From Formicarius rufipectus (lineage: Eukaryota; Chordata; Aves; Passeriformes; Formicariidae): a stretch of 64,000 nucleotides of DNA. Below are positions 36,322 through 47,365 of this stretch, piece by piece. How positions within the stretch are numbered: position 1 is the first letter of the stretch; each line of letters opens with the position of its first letter. Made by a program: the position numbers and the translations under genes. The stretch lies in NCBI GenBank assembly GCA_013399695.1, contig VXAU01004951.1, forward strand, positions 1 through 64,000, read 5' to 3'. The notes beneath the pieces are model-generated. The model was not told the origin of the DNA and made no database searches. It worked only from the letters and a program-made list of their open reading frames with translations.

Positions 36322-39290
36322 CAGCTAAAAAAAACCATGTCTCCCTTGTGAGCTACCTCTGCTGACAGCCCTTTTGGGAAGTAACAAGCAAAGGTGCTGA
36401 ATATCTGAGCAGAAAATGGAAATAGACAACTCTAGCTGTGTTTAGGTGAGGACTTGTTTGCTTCCTGTGGTGCCTTCTCAAGATCACTGTCAGACTCTCC
36501 ACAGGAAGAATTTTTCCCCTGTTTCTGCTGTCTCTGGGGAACTGTTTGATAGGCACAATGGATTTGCTTGCAAGCACTTTAAATAATTTCCAGGGCTTTA
36601 AGTCCCAGAGGGGGTCTAATTCCCAGCTGAATCTGCTCAGTGGTTCAGGTCAGGCCTCTGGGAACAGCCTATCTGATGAACAGGTTCACCCTACAGGGCA
36701 GGGGATGTCTCAAGCACCTTAAAGAAGAGTGGTGTTATTTGTAAACACATGTTAAGATATTTTGCCTGCATTATGCTATTACCATAATCATTACTTTTAC
36801 TACTACTCTGCGGGTTTTGCCCAACAGTTCTTATTTATACATGTCAAGGCCATTTCTGCTTTAAGAAATCATGAGGTAAGATTAAAACAGAGATAGATAG
36901 TGGAGTGTGAAGTGACTTGTCCTGGTGCATCCAGCACGCTTGTAGTAGCCACAGCTACTACCACATCAAACCCACTCCCTGGGTCTGTACTCTTCTTCTA
37001 ATGAGACTTTCCACTAAAGAGATGGAAATTGCTGAGCTCACAGAACTTTTGAACCATGGCCCTTTCCAGTAAGTTAAAGTATGACTACATTATTTTTGTT
37101 TTATTTACAGTATCTGTTTTTACTCCAGAACCCTTCTTTTTCCCTTTGTCTTCAGTGGGAATAGTAATGGCATGGATAAAAAAACCAGTGTGCAAAGAGC
37201 TTGCACTGCAAAAAAGCCAAGAGGTTGGCATGATAAGAAAGAAGAGTTAGAAAGCAGCTGGGTGAGAGGGGCAGTGTAGAAAGCATTCTGTGGCTTCTTT
37301 TGTTCCTTTCCAGCAGTACTAAAAATCCATATTTCCCTCACATAGGAAGTGCCATCATAGGGAGAGGCCAAGTCCAGTTCCGCCCACACCATGGAGGAAC
37401 TCTGAGTGGTACATGTATTATTGCTGTATTTAAGGGCAAACAGTCATATGTCAACAAAATCTAAGTCTTCCTCGAAACTGACCAATCCTAATTGGAAGCA
37501 TCACTACGTCTAGGCCACAGAGGCAGTGGTCTTCAGTCTTGGCCATGCAAATTAGTGAAAAGATGAAATAGAACGGGTGAAGCATGAAAGATACAGAAAA
37601 AGAGTGGCTGAAAGGGACTGGAGTTGAAAGAGAAGAAAGGATGCCATGTGAAGTAAGAAACAGACTTTACAGGAAGATGCAAATCCTTTTGTTAGACCAA
37701 ATTATAGAGATGGGAAAAAACTCTGTAGATTTTTTGGTACAACAGCCAAAAACCTGATGCAGTTCCTGTTGAAGACCACAAAAAGTGGCTTGACCTTGAA
37801 CTGCTGACCAACAATCTGCTGTCATCTTGACTTTCCAAGTTTTGGTGGTTTTTCAGGTTTTTCAGGCTTCTCTGCTGTGGATTCCTATTGACAACTGTTA
37901 AGCACTTAGAAGAGGACATATTCCCATTTGCCATGTTACACACAGGGAAATATCTGTCTGATGCTGTTGAGAATCCCTGGCTGTCAGGAACTGCTCTGTG
38001 CAGATCCAGGGTGTACCCAGTGTAGGGCAGGAGCAGGGATAAGGCATCTGCTAGACAGACTTAAGCCATTCAAATTCATTGGTTTGTTGATAGTGAAATC
38101 TCTCACGGGATAGGGTCATGGAACACTAGCAAACCTACTCCTTCTCCACCCACTTCTCCTCAACTGTAAATACTTCCAGGTGCTGGGACCAGAACACAGA
38201 TAAGGCTACTAAGTTTGTCCAGGCATTGTAATCACACAGGGAACTGGAAAGCTATGCAACAGGCATGGGAAAAGTTTGGCATAAACGTGAGTAAGTATCT
38301 CCAGCAGGGAGCTTGTTTTTATTCCTTGCAGTAGACTCCATGTTCACCACAGCTACTCATCTGTCTGAATGTGTATGTAAAGCAGCATTAGAAATCTGTG
38401 GTGCTACATGTGCATTTTTATTCCTATTACACTATATACATATTTTATTATGTTTATCATTAATATTCAACATGGGGTATTAGCAGAAGTCAGAAGCAGT
38501 CAGTTCTGCTATGGTTCCTCCAACGAGCTCTCAAAAGGGCTTTCCAAAGACTGAGACCTCTTAATTTCTGCCTTGCCTCATATGAGCTCCCTCTAATGCT
38601 CATGAGAATCTGCTGCATTTCCTCATCCCATCCCATTAGCTTCAGATCCAGTCAGGAGCAAATGCACAGCCTTCTGGCACAAATCCAGATTTTGCCGAGC
38701 TGGATGAAAAGTGACTAGGATTATAATTAGTGTTGGTTTGGGTCTTTTGGTTGCAAAACTGGAAGCTGATCCCCTCAGCCTTTTTAATAATAGTTAATTA
38801 TTAATCACTCCAACAGAGGAAGAAGCAATGGAGAATTACTTGTAATGTATGGAATAGACATGATGGGAAGAGGTAGAAAATTGTCTGATAGAAAGTTGAG
38901 ACTCTGGAGTCTTATTTGAGGAAATATTTGACTCATTAATTATTGCATTTTAAATAGACTCTGAAGCCCACTGGAGAAAGTATTTCTCCCCCTCCTTTGC
39001 CTGCCATGTGCAACTACATGCTGGAAATCTCTATTTGCTCCCCTTTTTGACCTCAGCACTGCTCCAAGGCAGCTGGAAGCTACAAAGGCATTCTGGTTAA
39101 TGAGACAAGTAAAAAGACCTCTATGTGTCCCTCACTGCTTCAGAAAAGTCTGCATCATCCTGCAGGTCACCACAGCAGAATTCTCAGTAGCTGAAATGGC
39201 AAAGATCCTCAGGGAATTTGATTCTTCCTTGCCAAAGTAAAGGATATGCCCAAAAACAGATTATGAGGAGAGACATTCTACATAGGAGCC

Positions 39291-39293
<3 letters not shown>
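36322..39293. other. Non-coding stretch, no gene recognised
   Basis: Short frames only. An 8-bp inverted repeat, ttaataat/attattaa with a 5-nt loop, lies at 38784-38804 in an AT-rich patch. No mobile element or RNA gene supported. Confidence 0.5.
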
Positions 39294-39332
<39 letters not shown>

Positions 39333-39420
39333 CAAAAAAAAAAAAAAAAAAAAAAAAACACACAAAAAAACAACNCAGTCAACCACACACACACAACCCC
39401 CCAAAACAACCAACCATAAC
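39294..39420. repeat. Long poly-A / A-C rich tract with an ambiguous base
   Basis: A37 (39294-39330), CCC, A25 (39334-39358), then A/C-rich low-complexity text with an N at 39375 and a short AC run. Long homopolymers like this are error-prone in sequencing, and the N shows unresolved data. No retroposon body is recognised upstream. Confidence 0.85.
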
Positions 39421-39592
39421 AAAGAAACTTACAGTGAGTTTAAGTGGCCCACAAAGTGTCAGAGCTCTTTCTTGAAGTTCATACTTGACTGAGATAGCTG
39501 TGCTTGGTGTTGATACAAGATAGGTCTTGCTCAGTGGAAATCAGTCTCTTCTAATGATCATACTGGCACTTCAGCAGAAAACTGGCCATTTC

Positions 39593-39612
39593 TTTTTTTT
39601 TTTTTTTTTTTT
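39593..39612. repeat. Poly-T tract
   Basis: T20, about 235 bp from the poly-A tract that precedes it and in the opposite sense. Confidence 0.9.
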
Positions 39613-40109
39613 CTTTCTTGGAAGAGGAAACCCTCCTTTCCCCCCTCTTATTTTCTGTGACCTCCCCATGTTTCTCAGTGCTATTGATCAAAGCAGTCTT
39701 CCTTGGGTATTCTCTCTTTCACCTCCTGATGTGAATTGTGCCTCATCAGGTCTTGCTCTTATATGGCTGCTTGAGCCCTCTTTCCTCTTCTCTCTATTTT
39801 TCAAACAAGTTCTGTTATTAGCACTGCTCCCTTTTCCCCTGCCAGTCCTAGCTGTAAGGCTGGTGGTGTCACTCCTATGTGGGCCACACTCAACTCCCAC
39901 ATCTCCTTCAGCTTAGCCTTTCATCTCTCTTGTTTGTCTGCCTGTACTCTACCACATCTCACCTCTGCTGTAACTTCATGCCTCTGAAGGCTTCCTGCAG
40001 GGAACTGTCTGTGCCTGGGTGAAATTCTCTGCCTTCTCCTTGTATGGAGGCAGCATGAACTGTTTTGCAGGGTACTCATCACAAAACCCAAGGCATTGAA
40101 ATTATGCTC

Positions 40110-40240
40110 TTAAGTTATGCATTTTGGGCAAATGACTTGTTCCTCCATGTCTCTGTTTTTGAAGGTGTACAATAAAGAGGATACTGATCAGTCTTTCCCC
40201 TATCCCCCAATATTTTGAGATCTATGAGTGAAAACGAAAT
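40110..40240 (+). mobile_element. MIR-type SINE copy
   Basis: 'tgacttgttcctccatgtctctg' in MIR position for the 'gcctcagtttc' core, then 'ggatactgatca', then 'ttttgagatctatgagtgaaaa', which parallels the 3' 'tttgagatcctcggatgaaagg' of amniote MIR elements. The order and spacing fit; divergence is high. Confidence 0.6.
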
Positions 40241-40904
40241 GAGGGACAATTGTCAATATGCTTCTTCTAGCAGTAACTTTTACTGAGATATCACATTTAT
40301 ATTAGTCACAATTTCCTTATCGATATCATTGTCAGGCTCATGTTCCAGCATCCCAGACACACACAAGCTGCTTTTGCCACATCCACTCCTCTGTTAAAAT
40401 CCATCATCATTGACTTTTCACACTCTGACCTATTCAGAATTGTCCCTTATGTGATTCTTCCCAAAGTCATGCTGGGCACAGCACCTGCAGTCATGAAGGG
40501 AGGCTGATTAACACTGCAGAGAGGTAATTCCCCAGTAAGGTGCCCAGATCAGAGTTGCTTTTCTGATTTTCCTGAGCCTTCTGCAAATACCTGTGACGTG
40601 TGTGATCACTTTGGTTTCAGTCAATGAACCCTGCAACTGCTGCTCGTTTCCACCTTCCCCCTTGCTGTCACACTTGGCCCCAGACACCTTCTCTTGAGTG
40701 TTCCTTCCCTCTCCATTCTCTACTACCACTGCTTCTCTGCTGTGTCAACTGATTCTTCTGTTTCCTCTCTTGGCCATTCCCACCTCATTCCCCCTCCCCT
40801 TCACCTGCAATCAGAAGCCTCACTCACATACTGTATGTGCAACGCTGCAGCTGGCTGTGTAGATCTTTACCTCTTCTTTTAATCTCCTTTCTAACAGATG
40901 TAGA
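40241..40904. other. Non-coding, pyrimidine-rich stretch
   Basis: C/T-rich plus strand with short frames; no gene or repeat family recognised. Confidence 0.5.
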
Positions 40905-41010
40905 GCTCTCTGTGCGAAGGATCCTACTCACAAATGAATTGTTCTGCGTAGTTTTCCGTAATGCGAACTTGATGCGCCAAAAAGTCTTTCGACTGCTTTA
41001 ATATCGTTTT
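40905..41010. promoter_or_regulatory. CpG-retaining AT-rich block, candidate conserved element
   Basis: Seven CpGs fall within 91 bp (C at 40915, 40947, 40957, 40964, 40975, 40990 and 41005), although the text is AT-rich and surrounding sequence is strongly CpG-depleted. It is too AT-rich for an ordinary CpG island. Retained CpGs can mean purifying selection, lack of methylation, or recent arrival. No function is shown. Confidence 0.3.
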
Positions 41011-41177
41011 CCCTTCACCACTTGATGGTGCTCTTGGACACAGCAATTCTTCATTGCACTACAAGAGAGGCCACTGCAGCCAGTTTCTTCAAAATTGACC
41101 ACTAGCTCTGAGGAGCTTGATTATTATGAGGCTCAGTTCTAATCCATAGCTAAGTTCAAATCCATAACAAAACAAGG

Positions 41178-41242
41178 TGCTGCCTTTTTTTTTTTTTTTT
41201 TTTTTATTGAAGGCANNNTTTTTTTTTTTAATGTAGGCAGCA
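41178..41242. repeat. Poly-T tract with assembly gap inside a short inverted repeat
   Basis: T21 (41185-41205), attgaaggca, NNN (41216-41218), T11 (41219-41229). Arms tgctgcct (41178-41185) and aggcagca (41235-41242) flank the tract as an 8-bp inverted repeat. The true length of the T tract is unknown because of the gap. Confidence 0.8.
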
Positions 41243-41367
41243 GCATCCTAATTGTTTCCTGTTAGAGTGAAAGCCAACTTGCTTCTTTTCCTATTCCCTA
41301 TTCTCTTGACTGGTTTATGACTGGTTTATTTCCTCCATATTTGGTGAAACTATTTTCTTCCATTTCC

Positions 41368-41385
41368 TTTTTTTTTTTTTTTTTT
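41368..41385. repeat. Poly-T tract
   Basis: T18 in C/T-rich sequence. Confidence 0.9.
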
Positions 41386-43154
41386 GTCTCACCTTTTAGG
41401 TTCTGTTTTCTTCATGTTGTTTTCCCCTATCGTTTTATCCCAATGCCTCTCCCACATCTCCTAAGTGTAGCTCCCTGCTTTTTTACCTTCTGTCTGCTTG
41501 TCCTTCCTCCCCTTTTCTCCTGTGGTGTGCTCTCTAGGGTTCACAGTCGTAGCTTAGGCACAGAGTCAAGTTCCAATAAGTCATAAGAGACCCTCAATGT
41601 AATTTTCTTCCTCTTGCCTCTGAAACTCTCAGATCTGGCCACTCTCTGCTTCTGCTGCACTCTGTCACCTTGTATGAAAGAAACCTAAACAACTTCAAAC
41701 TCATCATCTTTTCTGCATTCTTCTTCCTCCCATGACTGACTTACTAGTTGTGTTGTTGGGAGGAAAAGCATGCCCTGCAAGCTAACAGAGAATCCTCAAT
41801 ATAGAGCACCTCAGAAAAATTCTCTGGGTATCTGCCACAGCCACAGAGCGAAACATTTTAACAGCTGTGAAGAAATTCTACTAAGAAGGTTTGCAGCAAT
41901 TCAAGTGCAGAATTCACATTGTTGGGTATATGCTCTCAGAAGCAGAGTACCACGTAGCTTTGGCCACTGCTTTAGGGTTTGAGAATCACCAATGCCATTG
42001 AGGCTTGAGTTAAATTTCATTTTTTCACCCTAGAATAATGGTTAAACTCTCTTATGAAATGATAGGAGGCTTCTATCCAACCCAGAGGTCATACAACCAC
42101 TTTAGCCACTCAGGAAAGACAATTTTAATGGGTTTTAAAAAAATATGGAGGGTGTGTGTGCATGCGGAAGAGAGAATGAAACTTCAATACAAGTATGGAG
42201 AAAGAAGGGAGTTGAAGCACAGCCTATTCAAGAAGCTGGTAGTCTGACCCTAAGGAAAAGCCTGGAGTTTGATGCTGTAAACAAAGAAATTCTCTAGCTT
42301 GTTTGATTTTTTCCTTCATGGAAGAAAATATGAATCCATGCATTCTCTGCAAATAAATAAGTTGTCATAAAAGAAATACTTCTTTCCAACTCCTTGTTCC
42401 CCTGAAACAACCCACAAAACCTTAAATTTTGATTAGTGGAATGGAGGGCAGAAGGTAGAATGATGTCTTGAATTTTTTTAACAAAACATCAGAGATCTAG
42501 AAAATGTGTTTTATCTGTGAATCTCAAAACAATATATAAAGCAAGATTGGTTTTTCTCTCTGTTTTTATAGAGATGAATACTTAGGCCATCCACTGAGGT
42601 GAAAGTTTTGACAAGTGACCTCTCATAACTCTCAGAAATCAAATTCTTAACTCCCTATCTTGCCTATAGCTATGTACCATGTTGCCTAATACACTGTCAG
42701 CAGCCCAAAAGCACAAGAGAGAGAAGGGTTATCTGCTGGTCAAGAGTGAAGACTCAGCTTTCACTCTGACTGGTTCTACTGATACCACTCTGCAATCCTG
42801 AATAAGTTGTTTGGGTTTTGTTATTCACAGTGATGTAAATAGGAAGTTCTGCTTTAAGCACTGAGCTCCTGAGTCAGGTTCCAAGTCTACTTCTGAAAGA
42901 ACTCTGAAACTATGCCTAGAATTGCCAAAAACCTCCTGTAAGATAGCATCAATGCTGTAAAGTATCATGAAGACAATGGAGCTGGTGGGCCAGACTTGCC
43001 ATGTATGTGATGCAACGTTATAGTTCTCTGATCTGGTCCTTTGTGGTCAAAGCTAGTTTATTTTCTGAAGAAGTTTCTAACCCACAATATTCCCATAACT
43101 CTGAAATGGAAGACAACTTTCTGTCAGGGATATGATGTCATAACTGAATCCATG
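41386..43154. other. Non-coding stretch, no gene recognised
   Basis: Short frames only (89 codons at most, the longest starting in the preceding poly-T). No repeat family recognised. Confidence 0.5.
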
Positions 43155-43270
43155 TGATAGAGATCAGAATCAGTCTCTCAGCACTTACAAAATTATAATA
43201 ATAATATTGACTTAGGGGGGCACTGTGACAATTAGTGAAGGACTGTAATATATTTTGAAACCTTCAGATG
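43155..43270 (+). mobile_element. MIR-type SINE copy
   Basis: 'cagtctctcagcacttacaa', 'aattataataataatattg', 'aggggggcactgtgacaatt', then 'ttttgaaaccttcagatgac' follow the order of the amniote MIR core and 3' part (cagtttc, aaaatggggataataatatt, agggg-gctgtgaggatt, tttgagatcctcagatgaa). Clear but diverged. Confidence 0.65.
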
Positions 43271-44294
43271 ACAGTGGGAGAACATAATGATCATTTTCCT
43301 CCTTTAGTTCTTCTGTATATGGATCTCAAAGTACCCCATTAGCAATATTAAACTCCAGAGTTCTGTGTGAGGGCGTTAAGTAATTTAATGAATCCATGGT
43401 CATAGGAATAATTTTTAGTTGTCTCTATACTGTACATCATGTTGACTTCCATCTTCATTGCAGCACCAGTGATATAACTCAGGTCCTCTTGTTCCAAAAG
43501 AACAGGCAGTTGCCACTTAAAAAACCCATAGCATCTCCATTAATTATGATGAGCAAGGAGACTATGCATTCCATTTTGTAAATACAGAGCCCAACCAACC
43601 TTCAGGATGTGACAGTTTTCAGTTGAAGTCAGAGTGTCTTAGCTGCCTCCAGTGTTCACTGGCATCATGTCCCTTGCAGATCTGTGAGGAAAATGGACTT
43701 GCATTACCTTTTGAGGTAACCTTATGTCGGAGAGAGAAGGGACTTCTTGTTCCCTGGAATAGGGTCAAGGCCTCTTAATTTGGCTGCTCTTAAGGAAGAA
43801 AAGCAAAGATACCTCTGTGTCTTTCAAATATGACCTTTTGAGTTGTGCCTGCTACTAGTATGTTACAAAACATTTATTTTACTACCTCAGGAGTCCCGAA
43901 CTCCTTTCTGGGGGCACCTGCTTCTCCCTTATAACAAAATAAGGCAAATCCTGAGTTTTGTCCTCTGTATCACATCTATGTTAGAAACTCTATTAGGACA
44001 ATGTGACTATGTTCCTAATGTTCTACTTGGCAACCCACTTCCATCAGAGACTCAACCTCCTGCTTTCCCTCAGCTTAGATCCAGATTATCCAGAGCTTTA
44101 CTGCTACAGCTGCCCAGACTCTACACTTGGATTTTCTTCAAAAGGACACCGTCAAATTGTATCAACTCCCACAATGTGAGCATGGTGTAGGCTCTGCTCT
44201 CTGTTCTTGTCAGCCTAAATATAGTCATAACCCTTGAAAACTATGAGGAGAACAATGGAATAAAGGCAAATTGAGGGGATATTCCTTCCACTCC
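43271..44294. other. Non-coding stretch, no gene recognised
   Basis: A 115-codon frame at 43843-44190 shows no domain. No repeat recognised. Confidence 0.5.
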
Positions 44295-44392
44295 TTTTTT
44301 TTTTTTTTTTTTTTTTTTTGTTTTTTTTTTTTTTTTGTTTTGTTTTGTTTTTTTTTTTTGTTTTTTTTGTTTTTTTCTTGTTTTTCCCCCCC
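44295..44392. repeat. Poly-T rich tract with G interruptions
   Basis: T25, then long T runs split by single G (and one C), ending in C7. On the minus strand it is an A-rich tract with TTTTG-derived units. Frames through it give poly-Phe or poly-Lys, which are artefacts. Confidence 0.9.
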
Positions 44393-44908
44393 AGGAACAC
44401 ACACATCTATGCAGTCAAGTGCAATAAGAAAAAACTCTCCAAACTGCTAGGATTCGAGATAGCAACCATCATTTCTGTACAAGTGAGGCACCAAGCATGA
44501 GATGTTTTAACATGCATATAGTACTGCTGGCTACTGCCAGGGCTACCTCAGAAGGCAAGGAAAATATGTAGACTTCAATATACCAATCTTACTACAGTTT
44601 GCTGATATTTGAATAACCATGTAAGGGTGCTGAGCAGAAAACCTTTCTTGGATGACAGTGGCAATTCTTTCTTATCAGGGCTTGACCTTACTGTTTTCTG
44701 GAGAGTCACATAAACACAATAAACATTTATTTCTGCATTATTATGCATATCTATATATGTATGTGGAAAACCAGCACATGCAGTTTATAAAAGCAAGTGT
44801 GACTGTGGGATGAGAAAGAAGTTCTGTAGAGGTGCACAGTGAATACCAAGAGCTTCCAATACAACTACAGTTTCCAGTCTGGGCCTTGGAAATGTTTGTT
44901 GTTGGGGG
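44393..44908. other. Non-coding stretch, no gene recognised
   Basis: Sits between two T-rich tracts. No gene or mobile element recognised. Confidence 0.45.
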
Positions 44909-44931
44909 TTTTTTTGTTTGTTTGGTTTTGG

Positions 44932-44962
<31 letters not shown>

Positions 44963-45012
44963 CCTTTGTTTTTTTTTTTCTGGGTTTTTTTTCGTTTGTT
45001 TGTTTTTTCTTG
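44909..45012. repeat. Second poly-T rich tract
   Basis: TTTG-type units, a run of over 20 T, then more T runs broken by C, G and GGG. Same strand sense as the tract about 600 bp upstream. Confidence 0.9.
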
Positions 45013-45369
45013 ATTTCATAGAATGTCATATACTTTTCTAGCACAGCAGTTGCATGGCAGTGCTAGAGTAACTGGGGAGGAAGGAGAGCTGGTTTTGCTT
45101 TATACCTTTGCAAATTATGACTAGTAGCCTAGGAACAGGGCTGTTTGAGCTATGAGGTCTTGTCTGGGCTGGGGAGAATTATCTATACATGCTCAGAACT
45201 GCTTTGAATGAGCAGGCAGGGTTGCTGCTTGTTTTGCTGTGATCACTGCCTGGCTCAGCACACTCCTCCCATCCCCTAGGGCTTCTGATAACTCAGGACT
45301 TGGGGGGATTGCAACTGAAGAGGGAAGCAGGAGCAGGGCAGGAAAAAATAGGTAGGAACACCTAAACTA

Positions 45370-45590
45370 TCAAGAGAGCTTGTATCTAATCCCAGCTCTT
45401 CCAATATTCTGCAAAGGCCCAATCAAGTAACTTCCTTGTGTTATGCCTCAGTTTCCCTGTTAATTAAATTGAGATAATAATACACCTCTCCCAGGAGCAA
45501 TGTGGTGAAAGATCAGTCAATATCTTTAAAGTGCAGTGAGATCCACAGATAAAAGGTGCTGTGAAAGAGCATTGTTGAAAGTCCACAGCA
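45370..45590 (+). mobile_element. MIR-type SINE copy, nearly complete
   Basis: The best MIR-like copy in the window. In order: 'tctaatcccagctcttccaa' (5' part), 'caagtaacttccttgtg', 'gcctcagtttccctgt', 'gagataataatacacctctc' (core), 'gtgcagtgagatccacagat' and 'aaaaggtgctgtgaaagagc' (3' part). This is the full order of the amniote CORE-SINE (MIR1_Amn-like) as I know it. Such elements are RNA polymerase III-derived and long inactive. No tail repeat or target-site duplication could be recognised at this age. Confidence 0.75.
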
Positions 45591-46149
45591 AAACCCCACA
45601 AAACCTCCTGAACTGAGCCCTCTTGTCAACCTGGATATTTTCACTGCACCTTTGAAGATGAAACTCTGCAGCTTACACTACTTTGCTTCAATTCAGTAGG
45701 TTTTAAGAGGCCACAGGGGGACCCGTTAGAGTTAAAATGGATTGAAATTGTCTTTGAGCCTCTAGAATAATGAGTATTTCCTTTTCTTTACATTTTTGGA
45801 TCCAGATGAGATACTCTTCAGTTGCTGTCATTCTTCCAATGTACGCCTTTCCATCGCATTGAAACCTGTGCTCCTAGGGTCAGGCATTTGCAAGCAGATA
45901 AATGTTTTTTTGGAAGTACATTAAGCAAAAGAAACTTAGGTAGGAAATTTTAATTACTTTTTAACTCTAAGCTACATCTTGTTCTCCCCATTATATACCA
46001 TTTTGATTCTGCATTAGACAGATGCTGGCTATTCCTATTATTTGAATCAAGGTGATGATCTTACTAGTGTCTGGCCACATTTCATGATTATTATTATTTT
46101 ATATCTCAGCAGTGCCAAAAGGAGAGGAGAGAACATTAAGATGCTCAAC
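45591..46149. other. Non-coding stretch, no gene recognised
   Basis: No open frame of note and no recognised repeat. Confidence 0.5.
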
Positions 46150-46335
46150 TAAGGACTGATTCCCAGGCCTGGCACGGACTTTTTGTGTGAACTTTGGCAT
46201 GCTGCTATGCTGCCTGTCTTTCTGCTTCATTTTCTCATCTCTGAAATGACACTTCCCTGTGTTACAGGGTCAGTGCATTCACTGGTGCAGATTGTGTCTT
46301 ACAAATATGATACAAAGGGAAAGGCTCTGATTCCT
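46150..46335 (+). mobile_element. MIR-type SINE copy
   Basis: 'attcccaggcctggcacgga' then 'ctttttgtgtgaactttggca', 'cattttctcatctctgaaat', 'acttccctgtgttacagggt' follow the MIR 5' and core order ('gacttcctgtgtgaccttgggca', 'cagtttcctcatctgtaaaat'). The 3' end is eroded. Confidence 0.6.
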
Positions 46336-46904
46336 GCCCAGTTGGGTTAGATGTTGGACAGGTATCCATAAGGCTATGTCCCTTTCTTGCAGGGCTGGCA
46401 GATTAATGTGGCAGTGACCTACCAAAGATGTGTAAAAAAGAGGGAAAGACGCCATTCCTTTGTACCAAGGGAAGCGAGACAGCTAAAACATAGGGAAGTG
46501 TTTCGATAAGAAGAATTAAGCACTCAAAAAGCCTGCTTGGAGGTACTATGGGGCTTCTCTCTCCACAGGACTTCAAGGATGATTTCTATCTGAATTGCCC
46601 CAGTTGCAAGGGATTCTGCTTCTGGTTGGGAGGAGGGACTCGACACCTTCCTAAGTGCCCTTCAGCTCCTTTTTTAATGCTTGATTACCATGGGATATTT
46701 TTCTAGAAGTGAATTTACTATTAAGTAAATGGTATTTCAATCTCTCTTTTGATTTGTGGAATACTAAAATATTTTAGAGGGAGGTGTGAGATACTTTAGG
46801 AATCACTTGGCAGGCTTCCCTGCAGCCTAAGTAAACCTTCTGAATAAAGGTGACCTTTGCTGGGCTTTTGGAAATTGCCTGTGATCTCACCTCACTCTGC
46901 TGTA
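46336..46904. other. Non-coding stretch, no gene recognised
   Basis: Contains a perfect 14-bp palindrome ctaaaatattttag near 46767. No gene or repeat family. Confidence 0.5.
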
Positions 46905-46992
46905 CTGGTGCCTCATCTAAGCTGACCCTACTTTGAGCAGCGTGTTGGACCAAATGACCTGCAATGATCTCGTCCGTCCCAAGTTATCCTAT
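46905..46992 (+). mobile_element. CR1 3'-end fragment
   Basis: 'tttgagcagcgtgttggacc', 'aaatgacctgcaatgatctc' and 'gtcccaagttatcctatgaa' match the CR1 end 'ttggactagatgacctccagaggtcccttccaacc...attctatgatt'. The terminal repeat has decayed to 'cctatgaac'. Confidence 0.7.
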
Positions 46993-47099
46993 GAACCTAC
47001 AATTCTCTTTGGTACTGGGAATTCTGAGGGACGATGCAGACTGAGCACTACCTCTTATACAGAGAACCAAACTGAGGAGGCTGTATCTGTGCTACAAAA

Positions 47100-47365
47100 A
47101 GCATAGAAAGTCTGATGGGAAGGGTCCTCTGGATATCACTTCATCCAGCTTTTCTGGGACCATCACCAACAGGAGATCAGATCAACCACAGTTTTAAAAC
47201 CTCCAGGAAGAGAGATCCCACTATCTGATCTGCTCTGCAATGTGGTAGCTGAAAAAAGGCTTCCCTAAAGTCACTAGGCATGCTCTCTTTTTGACATTTA
47301 ACATGAACAAAGTTCACCACTGAGATCCTTCTCTTAGACAAAAGAGAACTGCAATTTCCCTGCAA
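47100..47365 (-). mobile_element. CR1 LINE 3' fragment, antisense
   Basis: In antisense order it reads 'catagaaag-tctgatgggaagggtcctctggatatcacttcatccagc' (in pieces), then 'aaacctccaggaagagagat', 'cccac', 'tgctctgcaatgtgg', 'ctgaaaaaaggcttccct'. This parallels the reverse complement of the CR1 3' end ('gggaccctctggagatcatccagtcc', 'tccagagaaggagactccac', 'ccagtgctctg', 'aagaagtttttcct'). The element therefore runs right to left, with its 3' terminus near 47100, tail to tail with the copy ending at 46992. Confidence 0.6.

Noticed and set aside
37560..37690. Charged, repeat-like reading frame (ERVKHERYRKRVAERD) as coding remnant
   Set aside because: Stops on both sides and no family match; likely purine-rich chance sequence.
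39000..39330. Processed pseudogene ending in the poly-A tract
   Set aside because: No open frame or recognisable coding sequence precedes the tract, and no target-site duplication was seen.
44215..45041. Lys-rich and Phe-rich open frames on the two strands
   Set aside because: Produced by the poly-T tracts; no stop can occur inside them.
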